Below are positions 34,501-40,323 of a DNA stretch of 64,000 nt, piece after piece. The notes below the pieces were generated by a model. It saw only the letters and a list, made by a program, of their open reading frames with translations. It ran no database searches and was not told the DNA's origin. The translations under genes and the position numbers were made by a program. The stretch is from assembly GCF_040829825.1 (NCBI RefSeq), contig NZ_JBFOLH010000013.1; one strand, written 5' to 3'. The first letter of the stretch is position 1; every line of letters begins with the position of its first letter. Origin of the DNA: Leadbetterella sp040829825. Its GTDB lineage: Bacteria > Bacteroidota > Bacteroidia > Cytophagales > Spirosomataceae.

Positions 34501-37442
34501 AGGTAGATAACAATGCCACTGCTCCGGAAGCGCCGGTAATCTCTGCCAGCACTGATGGCGTATGTGGACAGGAGCTGGCCACCTTAACCGCTAACGGTTG
34601 TACAGGCGGAACGGTGATCTGGTCGAACGGAAGTGAAGGCCATAGTATCCAGGTAAGTGCAGGCAGCTATACAGCCACCTGTAAGACCGACTGTGGAGAA
34701 TCAGCCGTATCGAACAGTGTGACCATCCAGGCGAAAGGCGGAACATTGAGCATCTCAAGTGATAAGACCGCGTATTGTGTAGGTGAAACCGTAACCCTGA
34801 CGGCCAGCGGATGTGCCAACGGAACAGTAAGATGGTCTAACGGCGCCACCGGTAACAGCATCACTGTACAGGCAACGGCTACCACCAGCATGACCGCCGT
34901 ATGTTCTGAAGGCGGGGCAGGCAGCTCGTGTGACTTTGCCGTGGGTAACGTGGAATTCAACTACGAGGCACAGCAGAATCCGAACGGTATGAATACCCGG
35001 TTCCTGCTTACCAATAATGCGTATGAAATATTGCAGGTGAAAACTACACCTAAGTTTGAAAATGTACAGGAAGGAACCTACAAGGTGATCACCCTGGTAT
35101 ACATTGGAGACATTCAGGGACTGGTTTCAGGAGCGAACTACAGTGACCTCAATAAAGGAGCCTGCTACAGCGATGAAGAAACAGACATCTCCGTATGTAC
35201 ACCGGCTACTCCGGGCAATGATTGTGAGGCGGTAGGTTCGATCACCGTTCGTGTGAAACCGGCAGGAGAATGCAACGGAAACGGTACAGGATCTTGTGAA
35301 ACCGCACCTGTTGTGATGTCTTCTGTAGGTTCAGCGACCTGCCTGGGCACTTCAGTAACGCTGACCGCTATGAACTGTAGCGCTCAGGTGGTATGGAATA
35401 CCGGGGCTACCGGAGCATCGATCAACTTTGTTCCTACAGAAACCGGCGCCTACAAATTCTCTGCGAAATGTGTAAACAACGCAGCAGGATGTGAAAGCGA
35501 GAGTTCGGAAGTAGTGACCGTGAATGTGGTGGATGCCCTGCCTAAGCCTACGGCTATTGAGACACTGAATAACATCTGTCCTCTGGCCTACGTGGATCTG
35601 AGAAATGCCATTCTCGGGGCACCGACAACAGGCGGAACGTTCGAATTCCGTTACGGAAACTCGCCGTCTGCCGCCCTGGTGACTTCTGCCCAGGTGACCA
35701 CCGGTGTGTACTACCTGTTTGAAAGAAATACTGCGGGATGCTACAGCGAGGGAACTCCGGTGAATGTAGTGATCTCAGACGACTGTCAGAACCCGGTTTA
35801 CCCGACATCTGTTGATGTAGCCGTTCAGAAGACAGGCGATAAGGAAACTGCCGAAGTGAGCGAGGAAGTGACCTATACCGTAACCGTATCCAATGCCGGT
35901 ACAACCGGGGCCTCCGATATCCGGGTGAGAGACATCATCCCGTTAGGCCTGGAGATTACGCAGGTGGGTGATCATGCCTTCCTGGAAAACGGTGAGGTGG
36001 TGATCAGTCTTGATACCCTGGCACCGGGAGCTTCTGTAGACGTTAACTATACCGGAACAGTTACCCGGACCGGCAGAATAGCCAACAAGGCTCAGCTGGA
36101 ATCGGTAGCTCAGAACGACACGAACCAGGCCAACGACTCCTCTACATGGGTGATCAACAATGTGGCCCGGGTAGATTCGCTGATCGGACTGGCCAAAGCT
36201 GTCGGAACAATTACCCGGACCGAAGGCAATGCCTATAAGGTACCGTTCGTGTTCACCCTGACCAACATGGGTCTGAAAGATCTGGATCACATCAGGCTGA
36301 CCGATACGCTTTCACTGACCTTCGGAAGCGCTGCCGTGATTGACTCGATCTACCTGGAGGCCGACAACGGACTGACCGTGAATCCGGAGTACACCGGTAA
36401 AGGGGAAAGCACCGACCTGCTGATTGCCGATCAGAGTGCCATAGCTGCGGGTGCCACACTCAATGTTCGCATGGATGTATATGTGAACATGGGCAACAAT
36501 GCTTCGGTAAGCTTCGCTAACTCGGCCACCACGTATGCCGGTACCAACGGAGAGCTTTCAGACCGGTCAACAGACGGTGTGAATCCGGATCCGGATAACG
36601 ACGGTGATCCGACCAACAACAGTACGCCGACCGAGTTTACGATAGGCGGAGACGGCACACCGGGTTACGGTATCGGAGCGGCCCTGGCCATTGTTGACTC
36701 TGCGTTTGTGAACGACGGCAAGGCCTACGAAGTGAAATACCTGGTACAAATCAGGAACTACGGCGCAGATACTGTGAGAAATGTATTTATGACCGATACC
36801 CTGATGAATGCATTTGCCAATGCCCCTGAGTTCAACGTGACCGGTACACCGGTGATCACCTCGCAGGGAAGTACCCTGGTGGTTAACCCGGACTTCAACG
36901 GTAAGGATGACGTGAGGCTGCTGTTGCCGGATACCAGCGCGGTGCTGGCACCGGGTCAGACAGATACCCTGGAATTCAAGGTGACCGTGGTATTCGGAGA
37001 CAACTTCGGACCTTACAGTACAAACGTGATTGCCTTCGCTGAAGACAGCAGCAACGTACTGACCGATACGTCTAACGCCGGTCTCGAGATCATCAAGCAC
37101 CTGAGTACGCCAACCGTATTCAACATCGCTGACGACGACGATCCGAGAAGCATGGTAAGTGTTCCGGAAGGATTCTCGCCTAACGGTGACGGAGTGAACG
37201 ATAACTGGAAGATCACGCTGAAAGGCAACGCACAGATCGAGAAACTCATTATTGTGAACCGGTACGGTGCTACACTGTATGAAGAAGACGGTGAAACCGT
37301 TACCACTTCAGGCTGGGATGGTAAGGCAAATAAAGGGGTGATTCCGGGAACCGGAACCGTACCTACAGGCACTTACTATTACAAGCTGAAGCTGGTAGGC
37401 AAGGATAAATACATCATCGATTACATTACAGTAGAAAGATAA
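22572..37442 (+). CDS. Giant modular cysteine-rich adhesin-like protein, T9SS type B sorted
   Basis: About 4956 residues plus an internal assembly gap. The start at 22572 (MKPTFTIRKNFHYQ) gives a proper signal peptide, with SILILFLLLASAVAGFS; 15 residues upstream look untranslated. Order: unique N-terminus; SprB-like repeats (TYSLNGGPSQ..., YMYSLDGGAFGS...) mixed with two CxxY/CCP modules; six 76-residue Ig/PKD-like repeats with YSWSGPGGF; another SprB-like part; about 42 modules of ~72 residues, each with four conserved Cys (VCG, TATC, TATC, SCG) and a central W; a linker; a DUF11-type domain (VTYTVTVSNAGTTGASDI) and two related domains; and the gliding-motility C-terminal sorting domain (VPEGFSPNGDGVNDNW ... 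IDYITVER). It should be exported by the type IX system and act at the surface in adhesion or gliding. A strong terminator follows. Confidence 0.93.
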   Translation: MKPTFTIRKNFHYQSILILFLLLASAVAGFSRERADLSVNPNLRSNSVNPSYLERYKEGLRTLYSFKNILAGFRENTSEEVKNNTAHTVYARAIPADTTIGGKCYSDIFRYCAGQEIEIEVEAEGGYQNYKWFKNDVEIAGATGAVYTITEPGSYYFTAEDAETCDAKLCCPYLVTQEQEFDAVVTKTDAVCATGTTGSITVTPTVGEISDYTYSLNGGPSQASNLFTNLAGGSYTVTVKNAAGCSVEKTVELVQPGGITASAETACVNDSTTATIVVSGGVKPYMYSLDGGAFGSDSVFAALTEGQHEVLVKDANNCTYKVTVDAYCECTPEIFEYCPGDTIQILAEALPGQGNYQWYKNGEAIAGATDSVYTITAAGTYHYTSGGDDTCEGELCCPIIVREKEAPSVNLTGGELSCTITSIQLATGSDPANTFSWSGPNGFTGNTPSVTVAEPGTYIVTVTGASGCSVSDTAIVTRDSDVPTVAVNGGELTCDVTSLELTATGSAGVTYSWSGPGSFTATTPTVTATAAGEYVVTVTSVNGCIAKDTATVTQNSELPTVAVSGGELTCDVTSLELTATGSAGVTYSWSGPGGFTATTPAITATAAGDYVVTVTSVNGCIAKDTATVIQNNQLPTVAVSGGELTCKVTSLELTATGSAGVTYSWSGPGGFTATTPAITATAAGDYIVTVTSANGCIAKDTATVTQNSELPVVAVNNGELNCKVSSVELTATAGAGVTYSWSGPGGFTATTPAITATTAGNYIVTVTSANGCIAKDTATVTQNNELPTVAVSGGELTCKVTSLELTATGSAGVTYSWSGPDGFTANTPNISATVAGNYIVTVTSANGCTAKDTAKVTMAGAPTLAVTPSCVDNKGTVTLLASGGKAPYQYSKDGVTFQAEALFTGLANGNYVFTVKDANDCIFTATAAVKCEVECVPQIYTFCDKEAIDVTIEAEEGLTNYQWYRNGEAIAGAINRIYTATEPGRYHYTAGTGDQCDGILCCPIEITRYPGFVATAVAGVLDCKKGPLVPVTISVTGGTAPFAYSMDGITYISAAVFQVGSGTHKFYVKDGNGCVNETNAVVVPEIVLPKAPIVTVNKTMVCGNELATLTAACAVGETIQWNNGMIGITIQVGVGTYTAICSDKCGESPASAPVTITNKPVPDAPIVGTDKTFLCGTELATLSGNCAVGQVIEWNNGKTGITIQVGIGVYTAVCKDECGKSVDSRQITITKDKVPGPPEVTTNKSSVCGDEKATLGAECAVGSYVVWNTHEVGNMIQVGAGIYTAVCKNDCGESESSGHITINKGENPAPPILKPSKVFVCGDEKASITATCPIGTTVLWSNKQGGETIYVGEGVYRAVCVNSCGQSEESIPVIISKDKAPDAPLVTTDKTTVCGNEKAKLYAHCESGIVDWGNGSFGNEIEVGEGTYSAKCSNSCGVSVSSMPITISRGGAPDKPTIFAEKTNVCGDELVKLVAYCASGTITWNGVTGYNSTVYVGQGIYSATCTNACGTSAASEKVVITKGGVPAKPIVSADVTSVCGEEKATLTGSCPTGGVLTWNDGSTGSPIQVGVGFYIATCVSACGTSAAADRIAIEPGVKPTRPTIVTNKTTLCEGEVATLSGSCLFGELKWSNGLTGTSIQVSVAGSYTAVCVNSCGTSDASSTILINKGPVPTQPVIQTNKLTVCGTDKAMLTGSCPTGGTLKWNNGSTGSPILVGVGTYTATCVNSCGVSIESAPVTIGNGATPSAPVITPVQAYVCDNDKTTLTATCASGTVRWNTNATTASISVGAGSYSAVCVSDCGASASSVSVTVEQKHKPVPPIIVVADNSICDNTTTTLTATCPEGSTVVWDNGSTGNKRIAGPGKYTATCVNECGSSQTPIPVEIYGLPAPKAPVLTASKTVLCGTEMATLTATCTSGTVQWNDNTTANPRQVGAGTYTATCVSSCGTSVASTPVTITTQPAPTAPQITANKLSVCGDEKATLTGSCPTGGVLTWNNSSTGSPILVGAGTYTATCVSSCGTSPASTPVVIGSGSTPTAPSIVASKTTLCGTEMATLTATCTSGTVQWNDNTTANPRQVGAGTYTATCVSSCGTSVASTPVVITTQPAPTAPQITANKLSVCGDEKATLTGSCPTGGVLTWNDGSTGSPILVGAGTYTATCVSSCGTSVASTPVVITTQPAPTAPSIVASKTTLCGTEMATLTATCTSGTVQWNDNTTANPRQVGAGTYTATCVSSCGTSVASTPVVITTQPAPTAPQITANKLSVCGDEKATLTGSCPTGGVLTWNNSSTGSPILVGPGTYTATCVSSCGTSPASIPVVITSQPAPTAPSIVASKTTLCGTEMATLTATCTSGTVQWNDNTTANPRQVGAGTYTATCVSSCGTSVASTPVTITTQPAPTAPQITANKLSVCGDEKATLTGSCPTGGVLTWNDGSTGSPILVGAGTYTATCVSSCGTSVASTPVVITTQPAPTAPSIVASKTTLCGTEMATLTATCTSGTVQWNDNTTANPRQVGAGTYTATCVSSCGTSVASTPVVITTQPAPTAPQITANKLSVCGDEKATLTGSCPTGGVLTWNNSSTGSPILVGPGTYTATCVSSCGTSPASTPVVITSQPAPTAPQIAANKTSVCGDEKATLTATCTSGTVQWNDNTTANPRQVGAGTYTATCVSSCGTSVASTPVTITTQPAPTAPQITANKLSVCGDEKATLTGSCPTGGVLTWNNSSTGSPILVGPGTYTATCVSSCGTSPASTPVVITSQPAPTAPQITANKTSVCGDEKATLTATCASGTVQWNDNNTTANPRQVGAGTYTATCVTSCGASPASTPVVIGTGSTPAAPVVAAEKTTVCEGETTLLTAACATGTVQWNDNTTANPRQVGAGTYTAVCVTSCGNSPASTPVVITKGSKPAAPTVTTSVTTVCDNETATLTATCATGTVLWNDNVTANPRQAGAGTYTAVCVNACGGSANSNTVVINRGPVPSKPTVQTNRNTVCGTEKATLTATCATGGTLTWNTGQTGSPVLVGVGTYTATCVNACGSSEASAPIVIGDGSKPDAPVLTTSKSVLCGSETATLTATGCAGGTIHWSNGGTGTTQVVTAGTYTATCVTVCGTSAVSAAVTITQESAPANFTIATSTAKVCGTEKATLTATGCEGGTVTWSTGAKGNSLQAGAGTYTATCTTSCGGTVSAGPLVIGQENAPVAPSVTTNKGAVCGDEKATLTATGCTGTLTWYKPGTTAPVTIGNGATVQVGAGTYTATCTTSCGTSPASNPVTIGTSVKPAAPSVSADKATVCESEKATLTASGCAGTVTWSNSATGTSIQAGAGTYTATCTTECGTSSSSLPVTIGTSVKPAAPSVSADKLTVCDNEKATLTASGCAGTVTWSNSATGTSIQAGAGTYTATCTTSCGTSVASAPVTIGTSAKPAAPSVSADKATVCENEKATLTATGCAGTITWSTGQTVSVIQVGAGTYTATCTTGCGTSAASVPVTIGTSDKPAAPSVNADKATVCEGEKATLTATGCAGTVTWSTGQTVSVIQAGAGTYTATCTTSCGTSAASAPVTVGTSDKPAAPSVSADKATVCESXXXXXXXXXXXXXXXXXXXXXXXXXXXXXXXXSAPVTVGTSDKPAAPSVSADKATVCESERATLTATGCTGTVTWSNSATGTSIQAGAGTYTATCTTSCGTSAASAPVTVGTSDKPAAPSVSADKATVCESERATLTATGCAGTVTWSNSATGTSIQAGAGTYTATCTTSCGTSAASAPVSIGTSDKPAAPSVSTDKSTVCESEVATLTASGCAGTVTWSNSATGTSIQVGAGTYTATCTTGCGTSEISSPVTIGTSERPAKPVITASGSSVCGTEQVTLTASGCSGTVTWSNGATGTSIQAGAGTYTATCTTGCGTSDAATITISEGGSPEPPVVTADKGSICGSEKATLTATGCVGGVIRWSTGETGFQIQVGTGVYTATCVDACGNESIACIAVEVDNNATAPEAPVISASTDGVCGQELATLTANGCTGGTVIWSNGSEGHSIQVSAGSYTATCKTDCGESAVSNSVTIQAKGGTLSISSDKTAYCVGETVTLTASGCANGTVRWSNGATGNSITVQATATTSMTAVCSEGGAGSSCDFAVGNVEFNYEAQQNPNGMNTRFLLTNNAYEILQVKTTPKFENVQEGTYKVITLVYIGDIQGLVSGANYSDLNKGACYSDEETDISVCTPATPGNDCEAVGSITVRVKPAGECNGNGTGSCETAPVVMSSVGSATCLGTSVTLTAMNCSAQVVWNTGATGASINFVPTETGAYKFSAKCVNNAAGCESESSEVVTVNVVDALPKPTAIETLNNICPLAYVDLRNAILGAPTTGGTFEFRYGNSPSAALVTSAQVTTGVYYLFERNTAGCYSEGTPVNVVISDDCQNPVYPTSVDVAVQKTGDKETAEVSEEVTYTVTVSNAGTTGASDIRVRDIIPLGLEITQVGDHAFLENGEVVISLDTLAPGASVDVNYTGTVTRTGRIANKAQLESVAQNDTNQANDSSTWVINNVARVDSLIGLAKAVGTITRTEGNAYKVPFVFTLTNMGLKDLDHIRLTDTLSLTFGSAAVIDSIYLEADNGLTVNPEYTGKGESTDLLIADQSAIAAGATLNVRMDVYVNMGNNASVSFANSATTYAGTNGELSDRSTDGVNPDPDNDGDPTNNSTPTEFTIGGDGTPGYGIGAALAIVDSAFVNDGKAYEVKYLVQIRNYGADTVRNVFMTDTLMNAFANAPEFNVTGTPVITSQGSTLVVNPDFNGKDDVRLLLPDTSAVLAPGQTDTLEFKVTVVFGDNFGPYSTNVIAFAEDSSNVLTDTSNAGLEIIKHLSTPTVFNIADDDDPRSMVSVPEGFSPNGDGVNDNWKITLKGNAQIEKLIIVNRYGATLYEEDGETVTTSGWDGKANKGVIPGTGTVPTGTYYYKLKLVGKDKYIIDYITVER
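23790..25149 (+). repeat. Six 76-residue Ig/PKD-like repeats (228-bp period)
   Basis: Six consecutive units with GGELTC, LELTATG, YSWSGPGGF and YIVTVTSxNGC at fixed spacing. For example, the gagctgacctg of successive units lies 228 bp apart (24042, 24270). Units two to six are near-identical; the first is diverged. Confidence 0.85.
28239..31067 (+). repeat. 435-bp higher-order repeat of two alternating modules
   Basis: Within the array, a module containing ASKTTLCGTEMATLTATC alternates with one containing ANKLSVCGDEKATLTGSC. The same string agtggcaagcaagacc recurs at 28691, 29126, 29561 and 29996, exactly 435 bp (145 codons) apart. Thirteen modules fall in this block, with hybrid modules near its 3' end. 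Confidence 0.9.
32397..34085 (+). repeat. Second homogenised block, 216-bp units
   Basis: Units beginning PAAPSVSADKATVCES repeat at 216 bp (for example 33441 and 33657). Neighbouring copies are almost identical in DNA, and the block is interrupted by the assembly gap. Confidence 0.85.
33309..33404. other. Assembly gap (96 N)
   Basis: A run of 96 N inside one four-cysteine module of the giant gene. The frame is kept across it. Flanking repeat anchors are 177 bp apart instead of 216, so the true missing sequence is longer than 96. Confidence 0.99.
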
Positions 37443-37446
37443 CCGT

Positions 37447-37474
37447 AAGGAGGGGGGCAACCCCCTCCTTTTTT
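37447..37474 (+). terminator. Rho-independent terminator after the giant gene
   Basis: A perfect 10-bp stem AAGGAGGGGG / CCCCCTCCTT closed by a GCAA tetraloop and followed by a T-rich run. It starts 5 nt after the stop codon. Confidence 0.92.
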
Positions 37475-37528
37475 ATTTTAAGTCCGCAAAACATGCCGTT
37501 CGCGATTCACTCTTCATAAAACCTTGCG

Positions 37529-37536
37529 TAACTTTG
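37529..37536 (+). promoter_or_regulatory. -7 element of the PaaE-like gene
   Basis: TAACTTTG, a full match to TAnnTTTG, ends only 6 nt before the ATG at 37543, so the mRNA would be almost leaderless. This also rules out the in-frame TTG at 37534 as a start. Confidence 0.55.
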
Positions 37537-37542
37537 TACCCT

Positions 37543-38586
37543 ATGAAAACCTACTTTCTTCAGGTACAGAAAATTGTGCGGGAAACAGAAGATACCGTCT
37601 CCATTCACTTCTGGCATCCTATCAGTGAACAGATCAAATACAAGGCCGGGCAGTTCCTGACCGTGCTGATTCCGGGCAGTGACGGGAAGAAAGTGAGACG
37701 AAGCTATTCCATGTCGAGCTCGCCGGCTACCGACTCCTCGGTAGCCATCACGGTGAAGCGCGTGGAGGGCGGACTGGCCTCTAACTATCTCAACGACCGT
37801 TTACGGGAAGGAGACTTCCTGGAGGTGATTGAACCCATGGGCCGTTTTGTGTATGAGCCGGAAGAGCCGCATCACGGCAGCCTGGTGCTCATAGGCGCCG
37901 GGAGCGGCATAACGCCCCTGTTTTCTATCCTGAAAACCGTTCTGAAAACGACTGACCGGAAGATTCTCCTGATTTACGGAAACCGCGACGAAGAGAACAT
38001 CATCTTCAAAGAGAGGCTGCAGCAGCTGGAATCGGAATATGCCAGGCGTTTCACCGTGGTGTATATCCTGAGCCGGCCTTCAGGGGTATGGGTAGGCCAC
38101 CGCGGCCGGATACACCAGGCCAACGGTGTCTGGTTTATGAAGGAAAACCGGGTGGATTTTAAGAATGACTATTTCTATATGTGTGGCCCGGAAGAAATGA
38201 TGGACCAGATGCAAAAAATTTACAAGTTGTTTGAAGTTCCGGCAGAGCATATCTTTTACGAGCGTTTCAATGCTCCTGCCCAGGAGGAGGAGGAGCACCT
38301 GCCTGACCTGAAAAAGCAAACCGTTACGGTACACTACGACGGGGAAACCCACGTTTTTGAGGTAGAGCCGCACCAGACCATCCTGGAAGCCGCCCTCGAG
38401 CTGGATATTGACCTGCCGTATTCATGCCAGGCCGGGATGTGCACCGCCTGCCTGGGGAAATGCCTGGAAGGCACCGTGAAAATGGATGAGGACGAGGGGC
38501 TTACGGAAAAGGAAATTGCAGAGGGGTACGTGCTGACCTGCGTATCGCGGCCCATGTCAGAAGGAGTAGTGATTGAAATTGACTGA
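37543..38586 (+). CDS. PaaE-like ferredoxin-NAD(P)H reductase with 2Fe-2S domain
   Basis: A 347-residue cytoplasmic flavo-iron-sulfur reductase. An FAD-binding FNR-type barrel comes first (KVRRSYSMSSSP is the FAD RxYS motif), then the NAD(P)H domain (IGAGSGITPLFSIL, YMCGPEEMM), then a C-terminal plant-type ferredoxin domain with Cys ligands in SCQAGMCTACLGKC and LTCVSRP. This order is that of PaaE, the reductase of phenylacetyl-CoA oxygenase. No oxygenase genes are near, so it probably passes electrons from NAD(P)H to another oxygenase or desaturase. It is monocistronic. Confidence 0.92.
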   Translation: MKTYFLQVQKIVRETEDTVSIHFWHPISEQIKYKAGQFLTVLIPGSDGKKVRRSYSMSSSPATDSSVAITVKRVEGGLASNYLNDRLREGDFLEVIEPMGRFVYEPEEPHHGSLVLIGAGSGITPLFSILKTVLKTTDRKILLIYGNRDEENIIFKERLQQLESEYARRFTVVYILSRPSGVWVGHRGRIHQANGVWFMKENRVDFKNDYFYMCGPEEMMDQMQKIYKLFEVPAEHIFYERFNAPAQEEEEHLPDLKKQTVTVHYDGETHVFEVEPHQTILEAALELDIDLPYSCQAGMCTACLGKCLEGTVKMDEDEGLTEKEIAEGYVLTCVSRPMSEGVVIEID

Positions 38587-38619
38587 GCCTGCTGACACAC
38601 TGCTGTCAATGCACCGGGG

Positions 38620-38627
38620 TAGATTTG
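38620..38627 (+). promoter_or_regulatory. -7 element before the DinB-like gene
   Basis: TAGATTTG matches TAnnTTTG, 25 nt before the ATG at 38653; no clear -33 box. Confidence 0.4.
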
Positions 38628-38652
38628 CAGCATCATCAAAACAAATACTACC

Positions 38653-39117
38653 ATGAGCGAAGTTATTTCATCCGGCAGCCTGCTGGAAATATGGCAGGGG
38701 AACCGCCGGCTTACCCGCAGGGTGATCGAGGCCTTTCCCGAAAAAGAATTATTTGAATTTTCTATAGGCGGCATGCGCCCGTTTTCCGAGCTGGCCAAAG
38801 AGCTGCTGGCTATTGCCGTTCCCGGCCTTACGGAAATAGCCGGCGGAGACACCGGCTCTCTTAGTGAAGATCTCCAGGTTCATTCCAAAGCTGAGCTGCT
38901 GCAGCTGTGGGACGAGGCCACGGAGGGTATCAACGGCTTTTGGCCCCGGATCAGCCCGGAGCGTTTTGGAGAGACCATCCGCCTTTTCGGCCAGTATGAA
39001 AATACGGTGACCGACTCTATCTTCTATTTCATTGAAAATGAAATTCACCACCGCGGGCAGGGGTATGTATACCTCCGGGCGTTGGGTATTCAGCCGCCGT
39101 TCTTCTGGGAGAGGTAA
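38653..39117 (+). CDS. DinB-like (four-helix) protein
   Basis: A 154-residue protein with the four-helix layout of the DinB/YfiT superfamily, best seen in the last helix ENEIHHRGQGYVYLRALG, where the paired His and following Arg/Gly are typical. The usual metal-binding His of helix two (HxxxH within the FSELAKELLAIA segment) is missing, so a metal site may be incomplete. These proteins are often thiol-dependent transferases or have unknown roles. It converges on the WYL regulator gene, with 7 nt between stops. Confidence 0.75.
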   Translation: MSEVISSGSLLEIWQGNRRLTRRVIEAFPEKELFEFSIGGMRPFSELAKELLAIAVPGLTEIAGGDTGSLSEDLQVHSKAELLQLWDEATEGINGFWPRISPERFGETIRLFGQYENTVTDSIFYFIENEIHHRGQGYVYLRALGIQPPFFWER

Positions 39118-39124
39118 GCCATGT

Positions 39125-40075
39125 TCACTGGTTTTGTTCTATCCGTTGAATCAGCTTTCGTACATTGTCTTTCAGCTCCTGTGGTTCCAGCACCCGGATA
39201 TAATCTGCAAAACTAAGGATCCAGCGGGGGAAGCCCTCTGCAATTTCAATGGTGTGGAAGGTCATTTCCACACCATTTTCCGTAACTTGTTCCGATACAA
39301 ACCCGTAGTTGTTGCGCGAATTGCCCAGGTAGCGGGCAATGCGCGGCTCTACCAGCAGCCGTACGGTAATACGCGGCAGGGTCTCGTGGCGATCCAGGTG
39401 TTCAGAAAGCTTGCCGTGCCGGCGGGTGAAGCGGTTCGTGGTGCTGCGGATAGCCAGGATCCGGTCCGTACGAAACTGCCGGTAATCTCCCCGCAAAAGG
39501 CAATATCCCAGGATATACCAGTTGTTGTTCTCATGAAAAATGCCCACCGGCTCAATTTCCCGTTCGGAAATGACATCTGTGATGGCCTTGTATTCCAGGA
39601 TAACCGACTTCCGGTCAGCTATACCGTGCAATACCGTGTGCAGTGAATCTTCAATATCGCTGTTAAAGAGGGCCTTGGGCGGGCGCACCCGGATGGTTTC
39701 TTCGAGGGCGTCGAGCCATTCGCGGTCGTAGTTTTTAAGGACCGACCGGATCTTCACAATGGCTGACTGGAAATGGTCGCCGAGGCTTTTGTCGGAGAAG
39801 CTGCGCATCAGCTTTTCGCCGGTGACCAGGCTTCCGGCTTCTTCACGGGTAAACATCACGGGCGGCAGGCGGTACCCTTCCATGAGCGAATAGCCTATAC
39901 CGGCCTCGGAAAGGACGGGCACTCCGGCGCTTTCCAGCGTTTTGACGTCGCGATAGATGGTGCGGAGGCTCACTCCGAAACGGTCGGCCAGCTCCTGGGC
40001 TTTTACAATCCTTTTGGCCTGGAGCGAGGTGAGAATAGCAATGATGCGGTTGATTTTTTTAAGGCTGTCATCCAT
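39125..40075 (-). CDS. YafY-type transcriptional regulator (HTH + WYL)
   Basis: A 316-residue DNA-binding regulator. The N-terminal winged helix (KRIVKAQELADRFGVSLRTI, then YRDVKTLESAGVPVLSEAGIG) is the DeoR/HTH_11 type, and a WYL domain follows (NNWYILGYCLLRGDYRQFRTDRI). WYL domains sense nucleotide-like ligands in several systems. The C-terminal ~90 residues match the WCX extension. Targets are unknown; the DinB-like gene convergent to it is a common companion of such regulators. The 248-nt region upstream is extremely A+T-rich. Confidence 0.9.
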   Translation of the reverse strand: MDDSLKKINRIIAILTSLQAKRIVKAQELADRFGVSLRTIYRDVKTLESAGVPVLSEAGIGYSLMEGYRLPPVMFTREEAGSLVTGEKLMRSFSDKSLGDHFQSAIVKIRSVLKNYDREWLDALEETIRVRPPKALFNSDIEDSLHTVLHGIADRKSVILEYKAITDVISEREIEPVGIFHENNNWYILGYCLLRGDYRQFRTDRILAIRSTTNRFTRRHGKLSEHLDRHETLPRITVRLLVEPRIARYLGNSRNNYGFVSEQVTENGVEMTFHTIEIAEGFPRWILSFADYIRVLEPQELKDNVRKLIQRIEQNQ

Positions 40076-40323
40076 TATTTAAATACGTGTATTATTATAT
40101 TTATATATAATTTCATAATTATATATATGCATATTTAGTTAAATAATTAAATTTCTTAATTCAGGAATAAATACGAAGCCGGATCAAAAAAGGGAGGCCT
40201 CCTGCAATATAATCAATCGGTATCCGGCTATTTGATTTTCCTGCAAAATAATCCTGCATCGCTATAGGCGAATATGTGCGTTTTGTAGCTAATTTCGCGG
40301 TTTATCCGGTACCAGAAACCTTT

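Larger units (their letters stand above)
25836..34930 (+). repeat. Array of about 42 four-cysteine modules (~216-bp period)
   Basis: Tandem modules of 71-73 residues, each starting near a P-x-x-P and carrying VCGxE, a TATC or GSC, a Trp, VGAGTYTATC and SCGTS. The first 11 and last four units are diverged; two internal blocks are nearly homogeneous (28239-31067 and 32397-34085). The gap at 33309-33404 lies in the second block, so the count is a minimum. Confidence 0.9.

Noticed and set aside
25836..34930. CRISPR-like regular repeats
   Set aside because: The units are about 216 bp, have no unique spacers, keep one reading frame throughout and code for four-cysteine modules.
40076..40323. Replication origin in the very A+T-rich gap before the large exported protein gene
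   Set aside because: No DnaA-box cluster and no dnaA or related genes nearby; it is just an A+T-rich promoter region.
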